The notes under the pieces are model-generated. The model had not been told where the DNA came from. It did not search any database and saw nothing but the letters and a program-made list of their open reading frames with translations. A stretch of 64,000 bases of DNA from Lepidostoma basale (taxonomy: Eukaryota > Arthropoda > Insecta > Trichoptera > Lepidostomatidae): positions 62,001 to 126,000 of the forward strand of contig JAHDVF020000667.1 in NCBI GenBank assembly GCA_022606425.2. The letters are read 5' to 3'. Below are positions 1 through 9,338 of this stretch, one piece after another. The stretch's first letter is position 1. Every line of letters starts with the position of its first letter. Made by a program: the position numbers and the translations under genes.

Positions 1-112
1 TTCTACACCAGACCAAAGACAGTGTGACAATCACACTGTCAGCGCCGGGAATCGAACACGGAACCTTCGATATGTTAGAGCTCTTACCACTCTGCCACGG
101 AGTTCGCCATTT
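1..112 (-). mobile_element. tRNA-derived SINE, head and body
   Basis: On the minus strand a box A-like stretch (CCGTGGCAGAGTGGTAAGAG, 81-100) and a box B (GTTCGATTCC, 48-57) are spaced as in a tRNA promoter. They are followed by a TGTGA/TCACA hairpin and TTTGGTCTGGTGTAGAA. The same body recurs at 27945-28190, 37776-38215 and 63290-63355, so this is a SINE and not a tRNA gene. The window edge cuts the 3' part. Confidence 0.8.
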
Positions 113-393
113 TGGTAATGCCATCCTTTCCTTGCTCTTCCACGGTTTGTCTTTCCACTCACACTGCTTGTATACAACATTTTAACCATTCTTCTCTCGT
201 CCATTTGTTCCATATGTCCAAACCTTCTCAGGGATCCTTTTTTTGAGTGTACTTATGATCTTCTTTATTTCGTCGTTCAGTATTTTATCTTATATTGTAT
301 TCCCGCACATTCTTATTAGTGATCTCATTTCTAAGGCATTTTTGTTTCTTTCATCCTTCTTTTGCCAGGTCCAAGCTTCACTTTCATTGATAC
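113..393 (-). mobile_element. L-TTAG LINE fragment, subfamily B
   Basis: The minus strand encodes the C-terminal LINE segment with GSLRRFGHMEQMDERRMV and RGRARKGWH, matching the other L-TTAG copies. The extreme 3' end is missing where the SINE begins. This is a relic and not expected to be functional. Confidence 0.8.
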
Positions 394-715
394 GGTAAGA
401 AATATATGTTTATAATTATTTAAATAATCGATTTCAAACATCCTGTATATATCAACCACGCACAAGTTAGCAGCCATACCAATGCCAAGGTGGAGAAATA
501 CCAACCGATAGAATTTTTTCCCGTCGTTTTCTTGGCTCCAGACTTGAAGTTCCTTTGACACCTGTTGTTTTGTTTTGTTTTATTGCAGTTGGTATAAAAT
601 TGTACACTTATATGGCATCAGTCTATAAAAAAACAATACCTTTTTTTAAGTGATTGAAGGATTTATTGAAAGTATAATAATATTTTTTAGCCATAAACTC
701 GCATATTTCTCATAT
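394..715. other. AT-rich spacer
   Basis: I see no coding, RNA or repeat feature here that I can support. Confidence 0.5.
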
Positions 716-1372
716 CAGTATCATTGAGTTACTAATTCTTACCTTATCCTCGAGTTCCTAATTATAACCTTATCCTAGAATTTCTAATAGTATCCTTATC
801 GTCGAGTTCCAAATTCTATCCTTATCCTCGTGATCTTAATTCTATCCTTATCCTTGAGTTCCTCATTCTACACTTATCCTCGAGTTCCTTATTTTTACCT
901 TATCCTAGAGTTCTTAATTTTATCCCTATCCTTGAGTTCCTAGTTCTAACCTTATCCTCGAAATCCTATTTCTATCCTTATCCTAGATTCCTAATAATTT
1001 CCTTATCCTTGAATTCCTAATTCTTACCATATCCGTGAGTTCCTAATTTTATCCCTATTCTTGAGTTCCTAATTCTTCCCTTATCCTCGAGTTTTTAATT
1101 CTAACCTTAGCCTAGAGTTCCTTATTCTTCCTTTATCCTCGAGTTTCTCAATCTTACCTTAGCTTAGAGTTTCTAATTTTATCCCTATACTTGAGTTCCC
1201 AATTCCACCCTTATCCTCGAGTTCGTAATTATATTATTTTCCCTTTAGTTCTGAAATATATTTTTATCATTGAGTTCCTAATTCTATCCTTAACTTAGTA
1301 TTCCTAATTCTATCGTTATCATTGAGTTATTAATTCTATCTTTATCCTTGAGTTCCCAACTCTATCCTCGTC
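716..1372. repeat. 26-bp minisatellite, about 25 units
   Basis: Units resemble CCTTATCCTCGAGTTCCTAA plus six A/T-rich bases and recur exactly every 26 bp at the left side. The units carry many substitutions (CTCGAG, CTAGAG, CTTGAG variants) and some indels toward the right. The array is old and unhomogenised, unlike the one at 24066. Confidence 0.9.
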
Positions 1373-1533
1373 GTAATGGGGTAAAATTCAAAAACCTTCG
1401 CAATATTCCTTTAAAAAAATATAAACGTAACAGAATTATATCCACGCATACAGATGTATCTAAATCTTCCCAATTCTTCTGTTTGCCACTTCAAAGTTTT
1501 CTTATTTTCCATCTGAGATTATTATTTATCCAG

Positions 1534-1715
1534 GTGAGCGACACCGCCTTGTTTCTCCATCGCATCCCCTAATGGCCTATAGCCTGTATTCCTCCGAAGA
1601 GGTCGCTACAATCCGTTGGAATGACTCGGAACTACGTCGAGCCTGTAACGAGGCCAATCTTGACTATTACAGAGATTTGAGTCTACTCGTTCCAGGGGAA
1701 ACCAATTCGAAATAA
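1534..1715 (+). CDS. Possible 3'-terminal host exon, protein not recognised
   Basis: A pyrimidine-rich tract ending TTATTTATCCAG precedes an open frame entered in phase 1. It runs through ERHRLVSPSHPLMAYSLYSS and ...ELRRACNEANLDYYRDLSLL to a TAA at 1713-1715. AATAAA follows at 1770. Codon use is balanced and GC-richer than the surroundings, and the peptide is not like any LINE tail in this window. An internal ATG (1572) would give a 47-residue ORF. I do not recognise the family. It could also be an unknown transposon relic. The exon reading is an inference from splice-like signals, an open frame, a stop and a poly(A) signal in the right order. Confidence 0.4.
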
Positions 1716-1769
1716 CAATAGTACAATTTATTTAAAATAAGTTTTGAACTAAGTTTGTTTGTTTGAAAA

Positions 1770-1775
1770 AATAAA
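1770..1775 (+). terminator. Candidate polyadenylation signal
   Basis: AATAAA lies 55 bp after the stop of the possible terminal exon at 1534-1715. Such hexamers are common in AT-rich DNA, so its only support is its position. Confidence 0.25.
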
Positions 1776-1784
1776 AAAATCTTT

Positions 1785-1925
1785 TTCTTCTTCTTCCTTA
1801 TTGTAGACCTATGTGTTCTCTTCTCCAGAGAGTTGCTCCTCCTGTGAGGTAGATTCCCAGCTGTTTTTCCATCTTTTACGAGGTCTTCCACGAGGACGAG
1901 TCCCACGAGGTTGATTATGCAATGC
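1785..1925 (-). mobile_element. (GAA)n-tailed LINE 3' end
   Basis: The minus strand reads RGRPRKRWKNSWESTSQEE and ends in GAAGAAGAA, like the C-terminus and tail of the intact LINE at 5831-8853. It is 5'-truncated. Confidence 0.75.
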
Positions 1926-1974
1926 AATAAAAATTTAAAAGGCTACAATTAATTTTATGAAGTCAACAAAACAA

Positions 1975-2452
1975 AAACAAAACAAACCATCACGCCGTTT
2001 CGCCGCAGGGGTAGGCAGAGAGAATGGACCGCCACACTACTCTATCCTGGCAAACCTCTCTAGCTTCCTCCACATTCATACAACGAGTCATACACGCACG
2101 TCGATTCCTCCGACTTACATGACCAACCTTTAAAATTTTATTAATTTGGTCATGCCATGTTTTTCTCGGTCTGCCTCGACTTCGTACCCCATTAACATCA
2201 TTAACGTATACTTTCTTAACCATTCTTTCTCCATCTATGCGTTTCATATTTCCGAACCAACGCAGCGATCCATTCATAATTTTGTTCATAATACCTTCTT
2301 CGGCTCTACATTTCTTTCTTATATCAGCATTTGAGATTCTGTCGTATATCGTTCTACCACACATATGTCTTAGGAACCTCATCTCTACCGCATTTATTCT
2401 GCTCTCATCCTTCTTCCGTCAGTTCCATGCTTCGCTTCCATACATTAGAAAT
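1975..2452 (-). mobile_element. L-TTAG LINE 3' fragment
   Basis: The open frame 2382-1990 (minus) reads MRFLRHMCGRTIYDRISNAD through SRGRPRKTWHDQINKILK to ILSAYPCGETA. The tail is TTTGTTTTG-rich where most copies have TTAG repeats, which suggests a sister subfamily (compare 29033-29775). The upstream part is truncated near TGGAAGCGAAGCATGGAACT. Confidence 0.85.
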
Positions 2453-2904
2453 ATATGAAGTCAATAAAGTTCTTTTATAATATATCGCACAAGACATTCC
2501 TACCGCGAGACAAGTTTTCCACCTTTCTGTTTATTGCACTTACTACTCTAAGAGTTCGGCAATGTATCGGATTTGCGACAACTATGTTACAATAAGCATT
2601 TTGGAGACATTGATGTTTTCCATCTCAACGAGCTAAATTTCAGAAATATGATCAGAGTAACCTTTCTGGGTGGAAGAGACCAACATGTTAAATAACTTTT
2701 TTTTTTTTTAAGTCTTTTACATTTTGTTTAATCTCAAATCGTCTTTGTTTAACTCCAATATCGTTTCATACTGTCGTCTGTTAACTATTATATTAATTTA
2801 TGGTATATTTGTAGTAGCATGTAATTGGCCTTACTTTATTTTTTATATCGCTGAATATATTCCCCTTAATAAATAAATAAATATATTTTGTTTTTGTCCA
2901 CAAA
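2453..2904. other. AT-rich spacer
   Basis: Low-complexity AT-rich DNA with a T11 run at about 2699. Nothing is supported as a gene. Confidence 0.5.
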
Positions 2905-3282
2905 GGTTCAGTATTAGAAGTGAATGTGGTGCGGATGAAAGTGTTATGAACAAAATAAGGAAAGGGTCATTAAGATGGTTTGGACACATGCAAAGAATGA
3001 GTGAAGACAGAATAGTAAAGAAGGTATATGTAAACGGCGTGAACGGAGCTAGAAATAGAGGAAGGCCGAGGAAAACGTGGCACGATCAAATCAATTAAAT
3101 ATTGAATGTCGGTCACGTGAGGAGTCGGAGAAATCGACGTGCGTGCATGACAAGATGTATGAATGTAGAGGAATCGAGAGAAGTATGTCAGGAGTCAGGA
3201 CAGAACAGTTTGGCGTTCCTTTCTTTCTGCCTACCCTTCCGGGGAGACGGCGTGATGGAAAGTGGTTAGTTAGTCCACATAG
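2905..3282 (+). mobile_element. L-TTAG LINE 3' fragment, subfamily C
   Basis: It encodes the SECGADESVMNKIRKGSLRW segment, the SEDRIVKKVYVNGVNGARNR segment and GRPRKTWHDQIN. A stop at 3097 and frame changes follow. The tail is GGCGTGATGG...TTAGTTAG. It is a decayed copy. Confidence 0.85.
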
Positions 3283-3292
3283 ATTAACGGCT

Positions 3293-3327
3293 TAGATCGG
3301 TTTCGGCAGACGGCTGCCATCTTCTGG
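3293..3327 (-). ncRNA. Hammerhead-like core, GGCAG stem II family
   Basis: The minus strand reads CAGAAGA, T, GGCAG-CCGT-CTGCC, GAAA, CCGA, TC. Stem II is perfect, but the core position after the first C is A and not T. Sister sites are at 60132 (better stem III CCGG-TC), 59240 and 63571. Catalytic activity is unproven. Confidence 0.4.
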
Positions 3328-3449
3328 TCTGTCAAAAATAAAAAAAATAAACTATTTTCATTATGTATAATACAAGGAACTTTTTCCAAGAAATTTCAAA
3401 TAATAACATTATTATATTATCTAATAAACACGAACGAAACTGTCTGTTT

Positions 3450-3550
3450 TCTAGAAGTTTTATGATATTTTATGTGAATGACATATTTCGCCTGTCTATG
3501 GCGTTATCATATCTATTGCCACTCCGATATAATAAAACTTCTATATAACA
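3450..3550 (-). repeat. Foldback family M, single arm
   Basis: The plus strand reads TTCTAGAAGTTTTATGATAT, then GTGAATGACATATTTCGCC. It is the arm repeated at 43030, 49590, 51230, 51851, 58836 and 63360. The centre contains a decayed hammerhead-like core. Confidence 0.6.
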
Positions 3551-3604
3551 GACGTTACCTATAGTAATAATTATTAAATACGAAGTTTTACAAAATTGTT
3601 TCTT

Positions 3605-3960
3605 TTTCCTAGCCTTCCCTCCACTGCTGGATGTAGACCTCTTTCATCTGTCTCCATTTTTCTCTATCCTGTGCCGCTTCAATCCATTTTTTCCCGGCGA
3701 CCACAACAATATCGTCGGCCCATCTCTTCTGTGGCCGACCGACACCCCTTTTGTTTTCCCATGGCCTTCACTTTAAGACTTTGGGAGTCCATCTTGATCT
3801 TGGCTGTCTGGCTACGTGTCTTGCCCATTGTCATTTCAATTTTGCGATCCGATCCATGATATCGGCGACTTTTGTTCGGCGTCTGATTTCTGTATTTGTA
3901 ATTCTATCACTCAGACTTATGCCCATCATTTGCCGCTCCATGGATCGTTGCGCGCATTTA
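3605..3960 (-). mobile_element. RTE-type LINE C-terminal relic
   Basis: The minus strand reads MERQMMGISLSDRITNTEIR, ...LK*QWARHVARQPRSRWTPK, GRPQKRWADDIVVVAGKKW and VYIQQWREG*. In-frame stops show it is dead. The layout matches the relics at 16796, 35290 and 13560. Confidence 0.75.
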
Positions 3961-4061
3961 ATTTGTGGACAGTATTTTACACAATTGTTTAAGAAACAAT
4001 AAATATTGTTAATATCAAAAAAATTGTTTAGAAAGATAACACAAAATAAAAATAAAATACT

Positions 4062-4528
4062 AATTGTATCTCAGTAGAGACGAAGATGCAAATTGGAAAC
4101 AGAATATGGTGATCAAGGTGTTTACAGGACTTATGACCTGTCATTGGTTGGGTTAAGCGCACGCTTTATGTAATACAACATTCCCTATTCCACCTTTTCT
4201 TATGACCATCATGTCTGACAATTTTTTTTTATTGCTTAAAATTTCTTAAATTTTCTTAATGCTTAAAATCCAATCTTCATAGATGGCGTTAGTGTGTAGA
4301 TTGAATAAACTACCATGCAAAGGGTGGTGTTGCAGATTAACATATGTACAACTTCCAAAAATTTGTCAGACATGGTGGTCATAAGAAAAAATGTGGAATG
4401 GGGAATGTTGTATTACATAAAGCGTGCGCTTAACCCAACCAATGACAGGTCATAAGTCCTGTAAAAACACCTTGATCAACCATATTCTGTTTCCAATTTG
4501 CACCTTGGTCTCTATTGAGATACAATTA
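4062..4528. mobile_element. Long-TIR MITE / foldback element
   Basis: Near-perfect inverted arms of about 190 bp begin TAATTGTATCTC(A/T)(A/G)TAGAGA and run through GGTGTTTACAGGACTTATGA and GGTTAAGCGCACGCTTTATG. The central ~70 bp is unique. No coding capacity. Relatives are at 11868, 14931, 49076 and 56225. Confidence 0.85.
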
Positions 4529-4861
4529 ATCCTTGAATTGATAACCCACAATGGATAAAATCCAGTATTTGTCTACAAGTATTTATATACATTCAAAACA
4601 AAAAAATACAATTTAAAAATAAAAATCAATAAATATTTGACAACCCCTGGTTCAAAGGCCATTGAAACGAAGATATTTGTGAAACAGTGGCTTTAGTAAG
4701 ATCTCTCTCTTCGGATGCTGTGCGGTCCATTAGCGATCAACAGAAATAAATCGATGCGAATTGCTCTATAGAGAAATGGGATATTCAATTCAATTCGATT
4801 CAATTAGAGAGGTTTTGAACAATTGACAATAATTTACAGTGAACGATAGAAATTATCGACT
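4529..4861. other. MITE-adjacent spacer
   Basis: The first ~90 bp (GATAACCCACAATGG, TACTTGT...) also flanks the MITE at 11868 and 56510, so it belongs to a larger repeat. I see nothing in the rest. Confidence 0.45.
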
Positions 4862-5355
4862 GTAGCAAAGATGGCACAATGGAGTTCTAGTCCCGACCCT
4901 TATGTATGGAAGTGAATCTTGTAGTTGGCAGAAGAATGATGAAAGTAGGATAAATGCTGTAGAAATGAGGTCACTAAGAAGAATGTAAGTGTTACTATCT
5001 CGCTCTAATGTATTTAAAATATTCTCGTACTCTTTCTTGATGACAATCGGGTTTTTGCTTAATTTACTTATATCATGAGAAGTATGTAAGAAAGTGATGC
5101 TTGAAGTTGGCAGTAGAAGGATTAAAGTAGGATAACTGCCGTAGAAATGAGGTCACTAAGAATAATGTATGATTGATTATCTAATGATGAAGTAAGAAAG
5201 GAATGTAAAGCGGGTGAATGTGTGATAAATAAAATTAAGAAAGGGTCACTAAAATGGTTTAGACATATGGAACGAATGGATGAGGGAAGAATGGTTAAAA
5301 AGATATATACAAGTAGTGTGAATGGGAAAATAAGTCGAGGAAGGCCATCATCGTT
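4862..5355 (+). mobile_element. L-TTAG LINE, two overlapping decayed pieces
   Basis: Piece one (4867-4988) encodes HNGVLVPTLMYGSES and INAVEMRSLRRM with a missing base. Piece two (5100-5355) restarts within the same segment and continues through KGSLKWFRHMERMDEGRMV to a break in GRPS. The partial duplication suggests two insertions or an internal duplication. Confidence 0.75.
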
Positions 5356-5489
5356 TTATGGAATCAATCGGATTCGCTTTATGGAACAAACCGGTTAGTT
5401 CGATAAAAGAAAAAAAAAGTTGTGTATAAACAAAGTGTTAAAGGGTTTTAATTTATATATTTTTACTGTTAATTGTCAGAAGTATAGGT

Positions 5490-5683
5490 TTATTCTACGC
5501 TTTTTCGCCAACATAGGTTGGCGAAACAGCTGTCGCGACAAACTCATTAAAACAAATCGTGATACGTAATAACAGGGTTTTAAATTAAAACATTTAAAAT
5601 GTTGAAGTATCATCATAGTGTTTCGGCCGAAATAATGGGTTATCAAAAAATATGGTTAATATCGAGTTCTTTTATTTAAAAAT
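5490..5683 (+). repeat. Family J palindrome terminus (PLE-like)
   Basis: It contains TTGGCGAAACAGCTGTCGCG followed by the AT-rich arm and GTGTTTCGGCCGAAA. These words recur at 11746, 14811, 26270, 28425 and 55290. The 5' half of the hammerhead-like core is lost here. Confidence 0.6.
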
Positions 5684-5830
5684 ATGTCGCACCGTAAGTG
5701 TAAAACCGAAACAAGTGCAAATATACAGTTTGGAGATATAGGAGTTTAAAGACTTCATATTGTTTGGAAAAACTGTTTTTTTTTAAATAAACCAATGATT
5801 TTCGGTTTATAGGTACATTACTTTTAACTG

Positions 5831-5935
5831 TGAACTCCGCCAGTGCCTACTACTACAGGAGGCCCTGCCGGTCCCAAGCCCGGACAAAGGAGGAGGGTTC
5901 TCAGGCAAGGCTAGCAACCTACCTGGGGTAAAAAA
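5831..5935 (+). other. Structured 5' module of the LINE (candidate self-cleaving/promoter region)
   Basis: This 5' leader is GC-rich and contains CCGGTCCCAAGCCCGG (two CCGG words able to pair), AGGAGGAGGGTT, and a GGCAAGGC/CCTGCC pair of partly complementary words, before ACCTGGGGTAAAAAAGCC. RTE-type elements can carry HDV-like ribozymes or internal promoters at this position. I could not fold it into a convincing double pseudoknot by eye. Its role is inference. Confidence 0.3.
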
Positions 5936-5992
5936 GCCTACAACGCTCACAGAACAGGCAACAGAGCCTCGGACACCGGATTGTTCACGGAC

Positions 5993-8821
5993 ATGACCCA
6001 CGCAAGGAAAAGGAAAAAACGATTATGGAAACACAGAAATATAACAAGGATTTCATGCTGGAACATTACTTCATGGAACAACAGGGATTGGGAGATTACG
6101 GCAGAGCTAAACAACCACAACATAGACATATGTGGATTGTCTGAGACCAAAAAGAAGGGCAAAGGGACATTAAAGTGCTCTAACTATATCTTCATATACA
6201 GCGGAAAGGATAAGAAAGACAGAGCCCACTCTGGGGTTGGGATGCTTATTAAAGAGCAATATGAGAACTCCATAGAAAACATCGACTATGTTAATGACAG
6301 ATTGCTTAAAGTTACTCTGAGGTTGGGGAAAAATATATTCCATTTTATCAGCACCTACGCACCGGATATCACAAAACCACGAGAAGAATCAGAAGCTTTT
6401 TATGACAAACTACAGGAAACAGTAGATGCTATCCCTCAAAAGGACAAAACTGTGATATTCGGAGATTTAAATGCTAGAATAGGTAACACAGTATTGAACG
6501 GAATTATGCAGAGATTCAACGAAGACATTAGCAACGAAAATGGGGAAATGCTTGTAGAGTTCTGCGCCAGAAACGAACTCAGAATAAATAACACATTTTT
6601 CAACCATAAAGAACAGCACAAATATACATTTAGGAATGTTAGAGGGGATAAATCAATGATTGACTTCATAATTACAAATAGACAGATCCAGCCAGTCGAT
6701 ATTATTGACATAAGAGCACTCACCTCAGCTAATATTGGCACGGATCATAACCTCATACTGGGGAAAATCAGAATGGAAAGACCAAAAATAAACAGAAGAA
6801 AACCTAACTTTGTAGAGATGTACAATATAGAGTCCTTGGAAAATGACAGCACCAAAATATTATTTAAATCTAGAATTGCTGAAAAAATAAACAATAACCA
6901 TGTAAGTGAAGAAGATGACGTGGAAACAGCTTGGAGAAAGGTAAAACAAAATATACATGATGCATCATCGGAAGCACTGGGGAAAAGAAAGATCAATACT
7001 AATGCCCATAATAAAACTAAACCCTGGTTCACACAAGAAATCAAAGAGCTAGCAGCAGAAAAACGAAAAAGCTATCTGAAATACAGAAGTTCACCATCTG
7101 ATGAAGAGAGACAGGCGTACGTGTTAACCAGAAACAGAATCAACTCGGATATAAAACGCATAAAGAAGGAATATTGGACTAAATTCACCAAAGACATGGA
7201 GTTTGATCTGTATGGAGCCCAAAAGAAGGTCTGGAAAATGTTAAGGGAAAGGAAAAAACCGATAAACGAATATGTACAAACGAGTAAAATCACAACGGAG
7301 GAATGGGAAAATTACTTCCAGAACCTATACAATGACCCGAAGGAAATACCACCACCACCTCAAAATATCACAGACTCAGAAACTGTTGACGAAGCTGAAG
7401 TCAAAGCAGCCATAGCAAAGCTAAAAAACCGAAAATCAACAGGACCAGACGAAATACACAACGAAATGCTCAAGTACGCCGATAACCGACTAGTGACTGA
7501 ACTCTCTAAACTGTTTAACAAAATATTAGACACGTCAACTATACCTGCAGACTGGAGATCAAGCATTACAGTACCCATCTTTAAAAAAGGACAAAAGACA
7601 AACCCAGAGAACTATCGAGGAATATCATTGTTGTGCTCTACCTTTAAATTATTTACAATGATAATTAAAGAAAAACTTGAAACTCACATCACCAACAGAG
7701 AAGAGCAGCAAGGATTCAGAAGGAACCGCTCCACCACTGATGCAATATTTACTCTCAGACAGATAAAGGAAAAAGCATTGGAATATAATAAACCAGCATA
7801 CCTGTGTTACATCGACCTCACAAAAGCGTTTGACAGAATCAAGCTGAAGGACCTCCTGAATACTTTAACCACGAGGTTGGCGCCTCCATCACTTGTTAAT
7901 GTGGTAAGAGAGATCAACCTAGACGGCAACACAAAGATCAGAGCAAATGGGAAATTCACTAAAGCCATAAAAACATCCCTTGGCATCAGACAAGGCGACA
8001 GCTTGAGCCCATTTCTCTTTAACTGCATCATGGACAACATCATTGCAGAGGTTGCATCTCTCAATTTAGGGTACGCTCTGGGTAAAGAGGTAATTGGAAT
8101 GCTTTGCTATGCAGACGACGCCACAATCGTGGCCGAAAATCAAAGCGACTTGCAAGCAATGCTCTCAAAGTTTGATGAATCCTGTTCAAAATATAACATG
8201 ATCATATCCACCCCAAAAACGAAGTGTATGACATTCGCAAGAAATCAACTGAGATGCGAAGTCTCCGTACGCCAGGAGGAAATCGAACAGGTGGACCTAT
8301 TCAGATATCTCGGAAGCGAAGTAACCAGCTCTAATGACCTCCCCAGAGAAGTAAGGTCACAGGTGGATAGGGCTGCAGCAGTTGCAGGCTGCCTGAAAGA
8401 TGTCATATGGAGAAACAGGGACATGAGGACTGACAGCAAGGTACGCATCTACAAGACCTGTGTGCGACCAATCCTCACATATGGCATTGAATCGAGGGCA
8501 GATACTGTCAAGACAAAGAGCATGCTCAGGACAACCGAGATGAAAACGCTCCGCGCTATAGCTGGCAAGACCCTACGTGATCGAGTTAGGAATACAGCAA
8601 TCCGAGAAATCTGCGAGGTCGAAGATGTGGTCAGATGGGGACGTCAAAGACGGCGATACTGGCATGAACACGTAGAAAGGATGAGCTCAAATAGAATACC
8701 ACACATAGCTCTCCATGGAACGCCAAACGGACAACGCCGACCAGGAAGACCCCCGAAACGGTGGAGAGAAAGCTGGAGTTCAGCATCTCAAGAGGACCCG
8801 CCTGAAATAACAGACTCCTGA
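5993..8821 (+). CDS. LINE endonuclease-reverse transcriptase, 942 aa, apparently intact
   Basis: Cuts target DNA and reverse-transcribes its own mRNA at the nick (target-primed reverse transcription). The APE-type endonuclease spans about residues 17-255: CWN (N23), SETK (E51), GDLNAR (D158, N160), IDFII (D224) and TDHN (D251, H252). The RT spans about 465-780: YRGISLL (541-547), IDLTKAFD with catalytic D608, GIRQGDSLSPFLF, and YADD (706-709). The C-terminal part carries GRPPKRWRESW shortly before the end. The frame is open back to 5915, after a TAG at 5912-5914. The first ATG is 5993; an in-frame TTG at 5981 lies upstream. No frameshift or stop interrupts it, and all catalytic residues I can check are present. 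No zinc knuckle is obvious. Host function is not expected. Confidence 0.93.
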   Translation: MTHARKRKKRLWKHRNITRISCWNITSWNNRDWEITAELNNHNIDICGLSETKKKGKGTLKCSNYIFIYSGKDKKDRAHSGVGMLIKEQYENSIENIDYVNDRLLKVTLRLGKNIFHFISTYAPDITKPREESEAFYDKLQETVDAIPQKDKTVIFGDLNARIGNTVLNGIMQRFNEDISNENGEMLVEFCARNELRINNTFFNHKEQHKYTFRNVRGDKSMIDFIITNRQIQPVDIIDIRALTSANIGTDHNLILGKIRMERPKINRRKPNFVEMYNIESLENDSTKILFKSRIAEKINNNHVSEEDDVETAWRKVKQNIHDASSEALGKRKINTNAHNKTKPWFTQEIKELAAEKRKSYLKYRSSPSDEERQAYVLTRNRINSDIKRIKKEYWTKFTKDMEFDLYGAQKKVWKMLRERKKPINEYVQTSKITTEEWENYFQNLYNDPKEIPPPPQNITDSETVDEAEVKAAIAKLKNRKSTGPDEIHNEMLKYADNRLVTELSKLFNKILDTSTIPADWRSSITVPIFKKGQKTNPENYRGISLLCSTFKLFTMIIKEKLETHITNREEQQGFRRNRSTTDAIFTLRQIKEKALEYNKPAYLCYIDLTKAFDRIKLKDLLNTLTTRLAPPSLVNVVREINLDGNTKIRANGKFTKAIKTSLGIRQGDSLSPFLFNCIMDNIIAEVASLNLGYALGKEVIGMLCYADDATIVAENQSDLQAMLSKFDESCSKYNMIISTPKTKCMTFARNQLRCEVSVRQEEIEQVDLFRYLGSEVTSSNDLPREVRSQVDRAAAVAGCLKDVIWRNRDMRTDSKVRIYKTCVRPILTYGIESRADTVKTKSMLRTTEMKTLRAIAGKTLRDRVRNTAIREICEVEDVVRWGRQRRRYWHEHVERMSSNRIPHIALHGTPNGQRRPGRPPKRWRESWSSASQEDPPEITDS

Positions 8822-8995
8822 GTCTACAAAAAGGGAAGAAGAAGAAGAAGAAGACTTTTAACTGAAAATCATTGGTTTATTAAAAAAAAACAGTTTTTCC
8901 AAGCAATATGAAGTCTTTAAACTCCCATATTTCCAAACTGTATATTTGTACTTGTTTCGGTTTTACACTCACGGTGCGATATATGTGTGTAGGAT

Positions 8996-9125
8996 ATTCT
9001 TCTTCTTCTTCTTCTTCTGCTTTATTAAGGACTGTATCCTGTTATTAGTTAGATCCTGTTCCTGGGATGTAAATGTCCAACTGTCTCGCCGTCTTTTGGG
9101 GTGGTCTTCCTGTTATTGACCTTAC
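8996..9125 (-). mobile_element. (GAA)n-tailed LINE 3' end
   Basis: Minus-strand 3' end with a (GAA)n tail (TTCTTC run at 8999-9020) and a short decayed coding remnant. It directly abuts the right arm of the palindrome at 8985. Confidence 0.65.
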
Positions 9126-9165
9126 TTTTTTATTATTAGCTATTACTTGGTGGTTTGCCATATTT

Positions 9166-9338
9166 AAAATTAGAATTAAGCACTTTTAAAAGTTGTATAA
9201 AACCACTTTATTTTGAGTCAGGAGCACAAAACTGTGTATAGCTCTGACGAAGCTCGTTACAGAGTGAAACCGGTTGGCGCTCCTGACTTAATAAAGTGGT
9301 TTTATACAACGTTTTAAAAGTGTTTAATTCTAATTTTA
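9166..9338. repeat. Foldback element, family B, complete
   Basis: Arms of about 60 bp (AAAATTAGAATTAAGCACTT ... GTCAGGAGC and its complement GCTCCTGAC ... TTCTAATTTT) enclose a ~50-bp centre holding a hammerhead-like core. The element is non-coding. The same arms flank 47545-48645. Confidence 0.85.
9244..9278 (+). ncRNA. Hammerhead-like core, family B
   Basis: Reads CTGACGA, A, stem II GCTC-GTTACA-GAGT (G-T at the base), GAAA, CCGG, TT. GGAGC upstream and GCTCC downstream could form the outer part of stem I. One extra base after CTGANGA departs from the strict consensus but occurs in some natural hammerheads. Cleavage is unproven. Confidence 0.5.

Larger units (their letters stand above)
5831..8853 (+). 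mobile_element. Full-looking non-LTR retrotransposon (RTE/CFDP2-like), (GAA)n tail
   Basis: The 3023-bp element is bounded by a perfect 11-bp duplication, ACTTTTAACTG (5820-5830 and 8854-8864). It has one open reading frame, a ~160-bp GC-richer 5' region, a very short 3' UTR and a (GAA)n tail. No LTRs and no poly(A) are present. Intact ORF, perfect TSD and the near-identical truncated copy at 50386-50891 all suggest recent activity. Clade placement as RTE-like rests on the single APE-RT ORF, its length and the simple-repeat tail. It has not been tested by phylogeny. Confidence 0.93.
5684..8985. repeat. Palindrome interrupted by the intact LINE
   Basis: The left arm 5684-5808 (GTCGCACCGTAAGTGTAAAA ... 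CCAATGATTTTCGGTT) is the reverse complement of the right arm 8865-8985 with few mismatches. Removing the LINE and one TSD leaves a hairpin of about 120-bp arms with a loop near TACATTACTTTTAACTG. The LINE therefore landed in or next to the loop. Confidence 0.85.

Noticed and set aside
28..112. tRNA gene
   Set aside because: Box A and B are good, but no acceptor stem pairs, and the same body recurs with SINE 3' parts.
5981..5983. Start codon of the LINE ORF at 5981
   Set aside because: It is TTG; the first ATG in the frame is 5993.
6436..8448. Antisense open frames within the LINE ORF
   Set aside because: Shadows of the real coding strand.
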